A stretch of DNA of 30,152 nucleotides from assembly GCA_900752815.1 (NCBI GenBank), contig CAADWS010000077.1:1-30152 (forward strand), read 5' to 3'. The notes beneath the pieces are model-generated. The model had not been told where the DNA came from. It did no database searches and was given only the letters and a program-made list of their open reading frames with translations. Made by a program: the position numbers and the translations under genes. Within the stretch, counting starts at the first letter, position 1; each line of letters opens with the position of its first letter. This stretch comes from Bacteroidaceae bacterium. Lineage in GTDB: Bacteria; Bacteroidota; Bacteroidia; Bacteroidales; Bacteroidaceae. Positions 23,719-30,152 of this stretch are shown in pieces.

Positions 23719-24609
23719 ATGAAAAACAGAAGAAGCGCGGTGATTTTGGGACTTTCCCTCGGCCTTTCGGCCATAAGCGCATTGCAGACGTATGGCCAGG
23801 AGCGGAAGCAGGCCACGGTGGAAGTCCGTAAGGATACCGTACTGGTGGTCAAGGGCCAGAGTGACATGAGAATCAAGGTGTACGAGGAAGTGCCGGCCGG
23901 GAAGGGCGAGAGCCGGGAAGTGTACAGCGGGGTGTTTGTGGACCGCATCAACGAAAGCAGCAACGACGTGCTCGACATTCTGCCGTTCCTGCCGAAGAAG
24001 AAAAGCCGTTCGGACCGCTATGTCTTTACCGAAACGGGGCCATTGTTCTATTTCATGTTTACCCGTCAGAGCACCGGTGCCGTGCGCTACAATACCAGTT
24101 TTCCGCAGAAGGGCGGCGGCTCCTTTGAGTGGGGCTTCAACTTTCTGGGTTCCACCATCTGCAAACGGGGACATGTCGGCCTGACTTATTCCGCCGGTTT
24201 TGCCTATACGCGCTACCGCTTCGACGCCAATGCGGCGCTCGACCGCGTGGACCGTCACATCGTGTGGCAGTCTGCGCCCGAAGGTGTGGACTACGTCAAG
24301 AGCTGGATGCGCTATTGGACCTTCCGTGTGCCGTTGTGCCTGGAGTGGCAGCCCAACCGGAAGATTTCGTTTGCGGCAGGACCGGAGCTGGAGGCCCGCT
24401 TTGCCATGAAGTCGAAGGCCAGATATGCCGGCGACACGCATACGATGACCAGCAGCATGAACACGAATCCCATCGGTGCCAACCTGTATGTGCAGGTGGG
24501 AATCAAGAACATACAGTTTGTCGGCCGTTTCGGCCTGACGCCGCTGATGGACAGCAGCCGGGCGCCGAAGCTTTACCACTCTTCGCTGGGTATCGGCATC
24601 AGTTTGTAG
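23719..24609 (+). CDS. Outer-membrane beta-barrel protein (PorT-like)
   Basis: The protein has 296 residues with a signal peptide (MKNRRSAVILGLSLGLSAISALQTYGQ). A periplasmic N-terminal part of about 90 residues precedes alternating amphipathic strands (SFEWGFNFLGSTIC, HVGLTYSAGFAYTRYRF, MRYWTFRVPLCLEWQP, ISFAAGPELEARFAM, LYVQVGIKNIQFVGRFGLTPLM), ending in SLGIGISL. This is the pattern of the small PorT/OmpW-like barrels of Bacteroidota. It closes the sigma-factor operon and may be both target and effector of that regulator. Confidence 0.75.
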   Translation: MKNRRSAVILGLSLGLSAISALQTYGQERKQATVEVRKDTVLVVKGQSDMRIKVYEEVPAGKGESREVYSGVFVDRINESSNDVLDILPFLPKKKSRSDRYVFTETGPLFYFMFTRQSTGAVRYNTSFPQKGGGSFEWGFNFLGSTICKRGHVGLTYSAGFAYTRYRFDANAALDRVDRHIVWQSAPEGVDYVKSWMRYWTFRVPLCLEWQPNRKISFAAGPELEARFAMKSKARYAGDTHTMTSSMNTNPIGANLYVQVGIKNIQFVGRFGLTPLMDSSRAPKLYHSSLGIGISL

Positions 24610-24630
24610 GATAAGCCGTCCTTTTGTCCG

Positions 24631-24668
24631 CGGGCCGCAAAACTTTCATGAGAGAGTTTTGCGGCCCG
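24631..24668. other. Perfect 14-bp hairpin without T tract
   Basis: CGGGCCGCAAAACT (24631-24644) and AGTTTTGCGGCCCG (24655-24668) pair perfectly around a 10-nt loop containing TCATGA. No T run follows on either strand. It lies 21 bases after the barrel gene's stop and directly before array C, and may protect the 3' end or help terminate both convergent transcripts. Confidence 0.75.
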
Positions 24669-24678
24669 TCGGATTGGT

Positions 24679-24793
24679 GGCCGCCGGCGGGAAAAACGAA
24701 AGTACTGAGTGTTTTTTCTAAAGTACCGACAGAATTTTCTAAAGTACTGAGAGAAAATTCTGAAGTACTGAGTGTTTTTTTTCGCCGGCGGCC
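24679..24793. repeat. 21-bp repeat array C with 11-bp flanking inverted repeat
   Basis: Four units with core AGTAC at 24701, 24722, 24743 and 24764 are spaced exactly 21 bp and all point the same way (for example CTAAAGTACCGACAGAATTT plus T). The array is bracketed by GGCCGCCGGCG (24679-24689) and its exact reverse complement CGCCGGCGGCC (24783-24793), which is followed by GCTTTTG. It lies between convergent genes. Translations across it are heptapeptide repeats and not credible as protein. Confidence 0.88.
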
Positions 24794-24850
24794 GCTTTTG
24801 TTGCGGTTGCCCGCCGTGCTCCCCGTCGGGGTGGGTGAAGGGAATAAAAG

Positions 24851-24884
24851 AAGGCTTCCCGCGCTTTGTGTTGTGGGAAGCCTT
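24851..24884 (-). terminator. Terminator of the TlpA-like gene
   Basis: AAGGCTTCCC (24851-24860) pairs with GGGAAGCCTT (24875-24884). Read on the minus strand it is followed by CTTTTATT, as expected for the gene ending at 24930. Confidence 0.8.
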
Positions 24885-24929
24885 TGTTCTGCCGTGGCGG
24901 ACGGCCCTTTGGGCGGGTCCGTCGCTATC

Positions 24930-26054
24930 TTATTTCATAAAGCCGTCGATGGCCTCGTAGAAGGCAGGGTCTTCGCCGACTACGATTTTTGCGATGTTGC
25001 CTTCCGGGTCAATCACCAGCTTGGTGGGGAAACCGCTGATGTTGTAAATCACGGTGAGGTCCTTGCCTTCTTCCGTATTGTTGATGACGTTGGTCCAGGG
25101 CAATTCGTTTTCAGCTACGGCCTTCTTCCATTTTTCTTCGGTGTCGCCGCAGTCGATGCCGACAACTTCGAGCTTGTCCTTATACTTGGCATACATCTTC
25201 TTCATTTCAGGCATACCCTTGATACACCAGCCGCACCAGGAACCCCAGAAGTCGAGTACGACATATTTGCCCTTGAGTGAAGAAAGGGTGAAGTCCTTGC
25301 CGTCGAGTGTCTTCAGTGTGAAGTCGGGTGCAGGTTTGCCTTCCTTGATGAATTCGGCAGCCTTCTGTTTGGCGATGATGGATTCGTAGCGGGTGGCCAC
25401 TTCCTTGTACATCTCCTTGAACGCTCCGTTTTTCACCTGGTCGGTGAATTTGTCATACAGCTCGGTGCCGCATTCGGGGCGGTAGTAATAGAGAAGGAAA
25501 AGAGATACTTCGGATTCGGGATGAGCCGTCACATATTCCTTGATGCCTGCCTGATTGATGCTGTCGGCAACTGCATATTCCTGGCGGATGACCGTCATGC
25601 TGTCTTCATTGAGCTTTCCGGCTTCCTGAAGGGCAGTTACTCTGTTTTGGAGGGCCTCCAGCTTCTTCTGGGTCTCCTTGAGCACGGCAATGGCGTTGAG
25701 TTCTTTGTAGAAGTCGCTTCCGGTCACTTCATATTCGTCGAAAGTGCCTTTGACCGTGACGGGCGTATTCGGCTGCATCATTACACTGATAGGACGCATA
25801 CGGAAGGCTTGCATGGAGCCGTCGGGATTGCGCTTGGGCAACTGGAAGAAAGATACGATTCCAGGCACAGAGTCGGTAAACTCATAGGTGAAAACTCCGT
25901 TGGGAGCGGCCAGGGTGTCAGCCTGTCCCTTGTAGGAAACGAGCACGGTGTCATTGGCCTGCATGCCGCTCAGCTCGGCAGTGAGAACGGCTTTCTTTTC
26001 GCCGCAACTGGCCATGAGCACGGCGGCGCCGGCCAGCAAGAGAATTTTTTTCAT
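24930..26054 (-). CDS. TlpA-like thioredoxin-fold lipoprotein with N-terminal DUF4369-like domain
   Basis: I take ATG 26054 because it opens a lipoprotein signal (MKKILLLAGAAVLMASCG, Cys17); the frame from 26165 merely adds residues upstream of the promoter box. The protein is 374 residues. Residues about 20-130 resemble DUF4369 (AELSGMQANDTVLVSYKGQADT...YEFTDSVPG). A helical middle follows. The C-terminal thioredoxin-like domain carries GKPAPDFTLKTLDGKDFTLSSLKGKYVVLDFWGSWCGWC with active-site C274 and C277 and a later cis-proline (GFPTKLVIDPEGN). It is anchored to the inner or outer membrane and probably reduces disulfides or helps cytochrome maturation or oxidative repair; Bacteroidales encode many paralogues. 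Confidence 0.9.
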   Translation of the reverse strand: MKKILLLAGAAVLMASCGEKKAVLTAELSGMQANDTVLVSYKGQADTLAAPNGVFTYEFTDSVPGIVSFFQLPKRNPDGSMQAFRMRPISVMMQPNTPVTVKGTFDEYEVTGSDFYKELNAIAVLKETQKKLEALQNRVTALQEAGKLNEDSMTVIRQEYAVADSINQAGIKEYVTAHPESEVSLFLLYYYRPECGTELYDKFTDQVKNGAFKEMYKEVATRYESIIAKQKAAEFIKEGKPAPDFTLKTLDGKDFTLSSLKGKYVVLDFWGSWCGWCIKGMPEMKKMYAKYKDKLEVVGIDCGDTEEKWKKAVAENELPWTNVINNTEEGKDLTVIYNISGFPTKLVIDPEGNIAKIVVGEDPAFYEAIDGFMK

Positions 26055-26086
26055 AGGTAAAACTGATATTGGTTTTTTATGTGTGA

Positions 26087-26094
26087 CAAATGTA
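26087..26094 (-). promoter_or_regulatory. Possible promoter -7 box of the TlpA-like gene
   Basis: TACATTTG on the minus strand fits TAnnTTTG, but no TTTG lies at the usual spacing upstream. It would give a short leader of about 25 nt before ATG 26054. The stretch from here to 26256 holds no gene. Confidence 0.4.
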
Positions 26095-26256
26095 CGCTTT
26101 TTTTCCATATGGATTCCTTTCTTTGGGGAATATTTCGTTGTAAAAGAGAAAAAAGCGCGGTTCACTTCCGTTCGGTTACTGCCGCCGGATGGTCCTGCGA
26201 CAGTGAGGAATCTGTGTATTTTGGGAAAAGATGGTCTGCTCCGTCATATTTTTTGC

Positions 26257-26264
26257 TATTTTTG
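26257..26264 (+). promoter_or_regulatory. Possible promoter -7 box of the ptb-buk operon
   Basis: TATTTTTG fits TAnnTTTG; the -33 region is weak. The resulting leader before the ptb start at 26361 would be about 90 nt. Confidence 0.4.
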
Positions 26265-26360
26265 TAGCCGTTTGATTGAGTCTGTCAGCAGGTCTTGTTG
26301 CTTCTGCCGGCAAAATGCAGAGCGACGGGCCGTGCCGGTTGACGAAAATAGCATAGGTAT

Positions 26361-27272
26361 ATGGAAGCGATACAGAGTTTTTCACAGATGGTGGCGCATC
26401 TTGGCGCCGGTGGCCGGCGGTTGCGCGTGGCTGTGGTTTGCGGCAGCGACTCTTCTACGCTCGAAGCCGTGGAGCGGGCGCTCCGTGAAGGGTTTGCCGA
26501 AGTGGTTTTTGTGGGCCGTGTGCCCGAAGTGCAGGCTGTTGAGGCTTTGCGGCCCTATGCAGCTTCCGTCCGTTACAGGGAAGCGGCCGATGACGCCGAT
26601 GCGGCCTGCAAGGCTGTGGAGCTGGTGCATGAAGGAGGTGCCGACATTCTGATGAAAGGACTCATCAATACCGATGTGCTGTTGCGGGCTGTGCTCAACA
26701 AGGAGCGGGGCATTTTGCCCAAAGGCCGGGTCCTGACGCATCTGGCAGTGGCCCAATTGCCCGGAAACGACCGTCTGCTGTTTTTTACCGATGCTGCCGT
26801 GTTGCCTTATCCCACGCAGGAGCAGCGTTGCGAACAGGTGGCGGCGGCCGTGCGGCTGTGCCATGCTTTCGGCATCGGGGAACCGCGGGTTGCGCTGGTG
26901 CATTGCTCGGAAAAGGCCAGTGATAAGTTTCCCCATACCCTGGGCTATCGCGAAATCATAGAGCGTGCGGCATGTGGCGAGTGGGGGCGTGCCGTCGTTG
27001 ACGGTCCGCTCGATGTGCGTACGGCCATCGACCCCGTGGCGTTGCAGCGGAAAGGCATCGTTTCGCCGCTTGAGGGGCGTTCCGATGTGCTGGTCTTTCC
27101 CGACATCGAGGCGGCCAACGTCTTTTACAAGACACTGACCTTCCTGGTGAAGGCCGATGTGGCCGGCATGCTGGTAGGGCCGGTTTGCCCGGTGGTGTTG
27201 CCTTCGCGGGGTGACAGCGGTGAGGACAAGTACTACAGCCTGGCATTTGCAGCCATGGCCGTGTGCCGTTGA
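26361..27272 (+). CDS. ptb: Phosphate butyryltransferase
   Basis: This 303-residue protein of the phosphate acetyl/butyryltransferase family converts an acyl-CoA (butyryl-, isobutyryl- or similar) and phosphate to acyl-phosphate and CoA. Family motifs: RVAVVCGSDSSTLEAVERAL, GGADILMKGLINTDVLLRAVLN, LTHLAVAQLP, LLFFTDAAVLPYPT, ALVHCSEKASDKFPHTLGYREI, and VDGPLDVRTAID, with the C-terminal VFPDIEAANVFYKTLTFLV...GPVCPVVLPSRGDS. The length and the downstream butyrate kinase identify it as Ptb rather than Pta. In Bacteroidales this pair is probably used for branched-chain or short-chain acyl-CoA, with ATP gain. Confidence 0.92.
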   Translation: MEAIQSFSQMVAHLGAGGRRLRVAVVCGSDSSTLEAVERALREGFAEVVFVGRVPEVQAVEALRPYAASVRYREAADDADAACKAVELVHEGGADILMKGLINTDVLLRAVLNKERGILPKGRVLTHLAVAQLPGNDRLLFFTDAAVLPYPTQEQRCEQVAAAVRLCHAFGIGEPRVALVHCSEKASDKFPHTLGYREIIERAACGEWGRAVVDGPLDVRTAIDPVALQRKGIVSPLEGRSDVLVFPDIEAANVFYKTLTFLVKADVAGMLVGPVCPVVLPSRGDSGEDKYYSLAFAAMAVCR

Positions 27273-27363
27273 TGTCCGGTTGCGCCCGGCCGGGCCTTGT
27301 CCGCGGACTGCAGGTGCCGTTGGGCGCAGTGGCAGTCGTGATTGTATGCATTTTTATTAGTAC

Positions 27364-28473
27364 ATGACAAATATTTATATGAAGAATCAAGACGAAATCC
27401 CAGGTAAGGAGTATACCATACTGGTTATCAATCCCGGTTCCACATCGACCAAGATTGCCGTTTATGAAGACGAGCGTGCGCTGCTGCTGCGCAACATCCG
27501 GCACAGCAGCGAGGAACTGGCCCGTTTCGACCAGATTACGGACCAGCTTGAGTTCCGGCGTGATCTTGTGGTGCGTGAACTGAAGCAGATGGACATCCCG
27601 ATGCATTTTGATGCCATTATCGGGCGTGGAGGGCTTTCACGTCCGGTTTCGAGCGGAGTTTATGAAGTGAACGAACAGATGTGCCGCGACACTTATAAAG
27701 CCATCCGCCGCCATGCCTGCAACCTGGGGTGCATGATAGCTTACGAGCTGGCACAGGGCATTCCCGGTTGCCGTGCCTACATTGCCGATCCGGGAGTCGT
27801 GGACGAACTGGAGGATGTGGCGCGCATATCCGGTTCGCCGCTCATGCCCCGTATGGCCATCTGGCATGCACTCAACCAGCGGGCCGTGGCACGGCGCCAT
27901 GCTCAGGAAACGGGAGTACACTATGAGGACCTTAACCTGATTGTCTGCCACATGGGGGGAGGCATTTCGGTGGCGGCACATCGCAAAGGCCGTGCCGTCG
28001 ATGCCAACAACGCTCTTGACGGTGAGGGACCTCTCTCGGTGGAACGGGCGGGAACGCTGCCTGCTGCCGACCTCATACACCTTTGCTATAGCGGAAAATA
28101 TACAGAAGAGGAACTCTTGAAGCGCATTGCCGGGCAGGCCGGTCTGGTGGCGCATCTGGGAACCAATGACTTGAAGGAAATTCTGCGCAGGGGAGAAGCC
28201 GGCGACCAGAAGGCCGCCCTGTTGGTGGAAGCCATGATTTACCAGACGGCCAAGGCCATTGCCGCTGAAGGCGCGGTGCTCTGCGGAAAGGTGGATGCTG
28301 TCCTGCTGACGGGCGGCATTGCCTATTCAGACTATATAACGCAGCGCTTGCGTGAACGCATCGGATTCCTGGCGCCTGTTTACATCTATCCCGGCGAGGA
28401 CGAGATGAGCGCGTTGGCCGGCAATGCACTGGCTGCGTTGCGGGGAACGTGCGAAGTGAAAAGATATCATTGA
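27364..28473 (+). CDS. buk: Butyrate kinase
   Basis: This 369-residue ASKHA-fold kinase transfers phosphate from acyl-phosphate to ADP, making ATP and free acid. Motifs: ILVINPGSTSTKIAVYEDE near the N-terminus, IIGRGGLSRPVSSGVYEVNEQM, DPGVVDEL, the HMGGGISVAAHRKGRAVD adenosine-binding loop, DGEGPLSVERAG, and the late VLLTGGIAYS. It lies 91 nt after ptb and forms the expected operon. The start is either 27364 or the in-frame ATG 27379; the family usually begins only a few residues before ILVINPGS, so about ten extra residues are present either way. Confidence 0.94.
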   Translation: MTNIYMKNQDEIPGKEYTILVINPGSTSTKIAVYEDERALLLRNIRHSSEELARFDQITDQLEFRRDLVVRELKQMDIPMHFDAIIGRGGLSRPVSSGVYEVNEQMCRDTYKAIRRHACNLGCMIAYELAQGIPGCRAYIADPGVVDELEDVARISGSPLMPRMAIWHALNQRAVARRHAQETGVHYEDLNLIVCHMGGGISVAAHRKGRAVDANNALDGEGPLSVERAGTLPAADLIHLCYSGKYTEEELLKRIAGQAGLVAHLGTNDLKEILRRGEAGDQKAALLVEAMIYQTAKAIAAEGAVLCGKVDAVLLTGGIAYSDYITQRLRERIGFLAPVYIYPGEDEMSALAGNALAALRGTCEVKRYH

Positions 28474-28557
28474 CCGTCGGCTGCCGCAAGCCTTTGCCGT
28501 GGCGGGACACGGTTGCCGGGCAATGGAGCGGCGGCGGACATTTACCGTTTGGAGAAA

Positions 28558-29454
28558 ATGAGAAAGTTCAGAAAAATAGTAGCCATCGAGCCGGTGAATC
28601 TGTGTGACGCGGCCAAGATGGAACTGCACAGGTATGCAGACGAAGTGGTGTTGCATGAGGATTTGCCGGCCGATGATGCCTGCATCGTGGCCCGCATAGG
28701 CGATGCAGATGCCGTATTGCTGAGTTTTACGTCCTCTTTGTCGCGCGCAGTGCTGGAGCAGTGTCCCGCTGTGGAGTATGTGGGCATGTGCTGCTCCCTT
28801 TATTCGCCGGAAAGTGCGAATGTGGACATCCGTTGTGCCGGGGAGCGCGGCATTACCGTGACGGGGGTGCGCGATTATGGTGACGAAGGTGTCATAGAAT
28901 ATGTGGTGAGCGAACTGGTACGGCGTTTACACGGTTTTGGCTGCGAGCCCTGGAACGGTCAGCCGTCCGAAATTACGGGCGTCAGGGTCGGAGTGGTCGG
29001 CCTGGGCCGCTCAGGAGGAATGATTGCCGATGCAATGAAGTTTTTCGGTGCTGAAGTCTGTTATTTTGCCCGCAGCGAAAAGGCGGATGCCACCCGCAAG
29101 GGATACCGCTTCCTGCCTCTGCGTGAGCTGTTGGGCTGGAGCGATGTGGTGTTCTGCTGTCTGAACAAAAACACGGTGCTGCTGCATCAGGCGGAGTTTG
29201 AAGCACTGGAACAGCATAAGTTGCTCTTCAACACCGGACTCTCTCCGGCCTGGGACGAAGCGCCTTTCAGAGAATGGCTGGAAGGGGACAATCACTGCTA
29301 TTGCGATACGCTGGGTGCGCTTGGGGATGCTGCGTTGCTGCAGCACGGGCATGTTCACTGCATGGAGACATCGAGCGGATGCACCAGTCAGGCCTATGTC
29401 CGGTTGGGGCGTAAAGTGCTTGACAATATGGAACGCTATCTTTCGGGACATTGA
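28558..29454 (+). CDS. D-2-hydroxyacid dehydrogenase-like protein lacking the usual catalytic residues
   Basis: I take ATG 28558 (MRKFRKIVAIEPVNLC), giving 298 residues; an in-frame start at 28513 adds only an untypical extension. The fold follows the two-domain NAD-dependent dehydrogenases, with a dinucleotide loop VRVGVVGLGRSGGMIADAMKFFGAEV. The positions that are normally catalytic have changed: the Arg of the N-x-S-R-G motif is replaced in LLFNTGLSPAWDEAPF, and the His of the H-x-A-x-G motif is replaced in METSSGCTSQAYVRL. Such genes commonly follow ptb-buk in Bacteroides, sometimes under misleading names such as dihydrofolate reductase. It could bind NAD(P) and act differently, or regulate. 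It is 84 nt downstream of buk and likely co-transcribed. Confidence 0.75.
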   Translation: MRKFRKIVAIEPVNLCDAAKMELHRYADEVVLHEDLPADDACIVARIGDADAVLLSFTSSLSRAVLEQCPAVEYVGMCCSLYSPESANVDIRCAGERGITVTGVRDYGDEGVIEYVVSELVRRLHGFGCEPWNGQPSEITGVRVGVVGLGRSGGMIADAMKFFGAEVCYFARSEKADATRKGYRFLPLRELLGWSDVVFCCLNKNTVLLHQAEFEALEQHKLLFNTGLSPAWDEAPFREWLEGDNHCYCDTLGALGDAALLQHGHVHCMETSSGCTSQAYVRLGRKVLDNMERYLSGH

Positions 29455-29487
29455 TGCGCGGTTTTGTGCGGCGCATGTATGTCCGGG

Positions 29488-29526
29488 CCGGCCGTTTCTG
29501 CATGAGCAGGGGCGGCCGGATATGTT
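29488..29526 (+). terminator. Terminator of the ptb operon
   Basis: CCGGCCG (29488-29494) and CGGCCGG (29513-29519) form a stem with an inner CTGC/GCAG pair, followed by ATATGTTTTTCC. It ends the plus-strand operon just before the opposed element at 29545-29643. Confidence 0.7.
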
Positions 29527-29544
29527 TTTCCGGCGTCAGGGCAC

Positions 29545-29643
29545 AAAAAAAGGGATACCGCTGTATCCCAACCTTGTTAACCTTAAATCTAATACTATGA
29601 AAAACACGATGCAAAAGTAGGGCTTTAGCATGAATATTCCAAA
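29545..29643 (-). ncRNA. Candidate ~60-nt RNA gene, copy 1 of the repeated promoter-terminator element
   Basis: On the minus strand TTTG (29643-29640), exactly 20 nt, then TACTTTTG (29619-29612) is a full consensus promoter. Transcription would start near 29605. GGGATAC (29569-29563) and GTATCCC (29558-29552) then form a 4-nt-loop stem running into seven T (29551-29545). Positions 29544-29615 match copy 2 at 30067-30138 in 69 of 72 bases. The third base of the promoter box (TACT/TACC) differs without breaking the consensus. Read on the plus strand the same element looks like a gene leader ending in ATG AAA AAC ACG ATG CAA AAG TAG, a seven-codon frame. Either reading is possible; the promoter and terminator favour the minus strand. 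Confidence 0.6.
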
Positions 29644-30066
29644 TATTTTATGTTGTAAAACATGATTTTTGATAAAAATTCAGATTTGTGAACTGTTTTT
29701 GATATTTGCAGATAGCAAAATTGAGTGATGGACGTTGAGAGTTCTCTTGGGGAAGCTAAGAGGAAACAGCAGCGTAAAGGTCAACCGGTAAGATGGAGTG
29801 GAGGATTTGCCGTGAATGTGGATATTCTGTTGCTTTTTTTTCAGGGGCACGGCTGTTTTGCTCAGGAACGGCTGAGGTCTTTTTATTATGAGTATGGGTT
29901 GTGGTGGGCTGTCCTTCCTCTGCTAGGTGCCGGGATTAGGACTGATTTTTCTAAAGTGGCGGGCGTTCTTTACCGGGTCTGATTTTTTTCGAGGAGGCGG
30001 CGCGCGCCTGATTGTTGGGTGAATATACTTTTTTGTATGCTGGACGCTTCCTTTTTACATGAAGGG
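29644..30066. other. Spacer between the two copies, no convincing gene
   Basis: This 423-base stretch is AT-rich at the left. A plus-strand frame of about 84 codons (ATG 29728 to 29982) shows no signal peptide, domain or resemblance I recognise, and no good promoter precedes it. Near 29945-29957, TTTTTCTAAAGT resembles part of the 21-bp unit of arrays A to C, perhaps by chance. Confidence 0.35.
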
Positions 30067-30142
30067 CAAAAAAAGGGATACCACTGTATCCCAACCTTGT
30101 TAACCTTAAATCTAATACTATGAAAAACACAATACAAAGGTA
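30067..30142 (-). ncRNA. Candidate RNA gene, copy 2 of the promoter-terminator element (cut by window edge)
   Basis: On the minus strand TACCTTTG (30142-30135) is the promoter box, and GGGATAC/GTATCCC (30092-30086 and 30081-30075) with seven T (30074-30068) is the terminator. The -33 element would lie beyond the window. On the plus strand the frame from ATG 30120 (MKNTIQRYKFG) runs off the right edge, so this copy could instead be the leader and start of a gene to the right. Confidence 0.5.
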
Positions 30143-30152
30143 CAAGTTTGGA

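Noticed and set aside
29728..29982. Possible 84-codon gene between the two 72-bp elements
   Set aside because: There is no family resemblance, no promoter at the right spacing and no signal peptide. I left it as spacer.

Overview
The window looks like chromosomal DNA from a Bacteroidales bacterium (Bacteroidaceae-like, fairly GC-rich). The grounds are the promoter style (TTTG about 20 nt upstream of TAnnTTTG, with no Shine-Dalgarno sequences), families typical of the order (DUF4956, DUF2490, a DUF4369/TlpA-like lipoprotein, PorT-like barrels, a serine-type sulfatase), and a ptb-buk-dehydrogenase trio. I see no rRNA, tRNA, CRISPR array, transposase, phage or plasmid gene.

Layout. (1) 165-4648, minus: two overlapping genes for large secreted carbohydrate-active-like proteins. 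(2) 4974-6421, minus: a lone trpB preceded by a complete-looking attenuator, with a 19-codon leader peptide carrying tandem Trp codons and a terminator just before trpB. (3) 6854-10964, plus: VTC-domain protein, DUF4956 membrane protein, DUF2490 outer-membrane protein, a small sorting-tail-like exported protein and a Cthe_2159-like repeat protein. (4) 11042-12601, plus: a serine-type sulfatase. (5) 13336-18233, minus: pyruvate:ferredoxin oxidoreductase, and an AAA/DUF4143-type ATPase with an altered Walker A motif. (6) 18773-22059, plus: type I asparaginase, then the binding protein and permease of an ABC importer with no ATPase gene beside them. (7) 22222-24609, plus: ECF sigma factor, membrane anti-sigma candidate, exported small protein and outer-membrane barrel. 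(8) 24930-26054, minus: a TlpA-like thioredoxin lipoprotein. (9) 26361-29454, plus: phosphate butyryltransferase, butyrate kinase and a 2-hydroxyacid-dehydrogenase-like protein lacking the usual catalytic residues.

The intergenic DNA is the least ordinary part. Three separate gaps (6569-6652, 13000-13125, 24679-24793) carry tandem repeats of a roughly 21-bp unit with core AAAGTACTGA; one array closes into a 22-bp perfect inverted repeat and another is flanked by an 11-bp perfect inverted repeat. Two near-identical 72-bp elements at the right end (29544-29615 and 30067-30138) look like tiny transcription units, a consensus promoter box followed within about 60 nt by an intrinsic terminator. 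A third unit of this kind, unrelated in sequence, lies at 18401-18482.

The strongest candidates for undescribed biology are the trpB attenuator, the 21-bp arrays, the promoter-terminator mini-units, and the VTC/DUF4956/DUF2490/Cthe_2159 gene set, which could form a polymer-making and surface-display module. All family assignments are by eye from protein motifs; no database search was possible.
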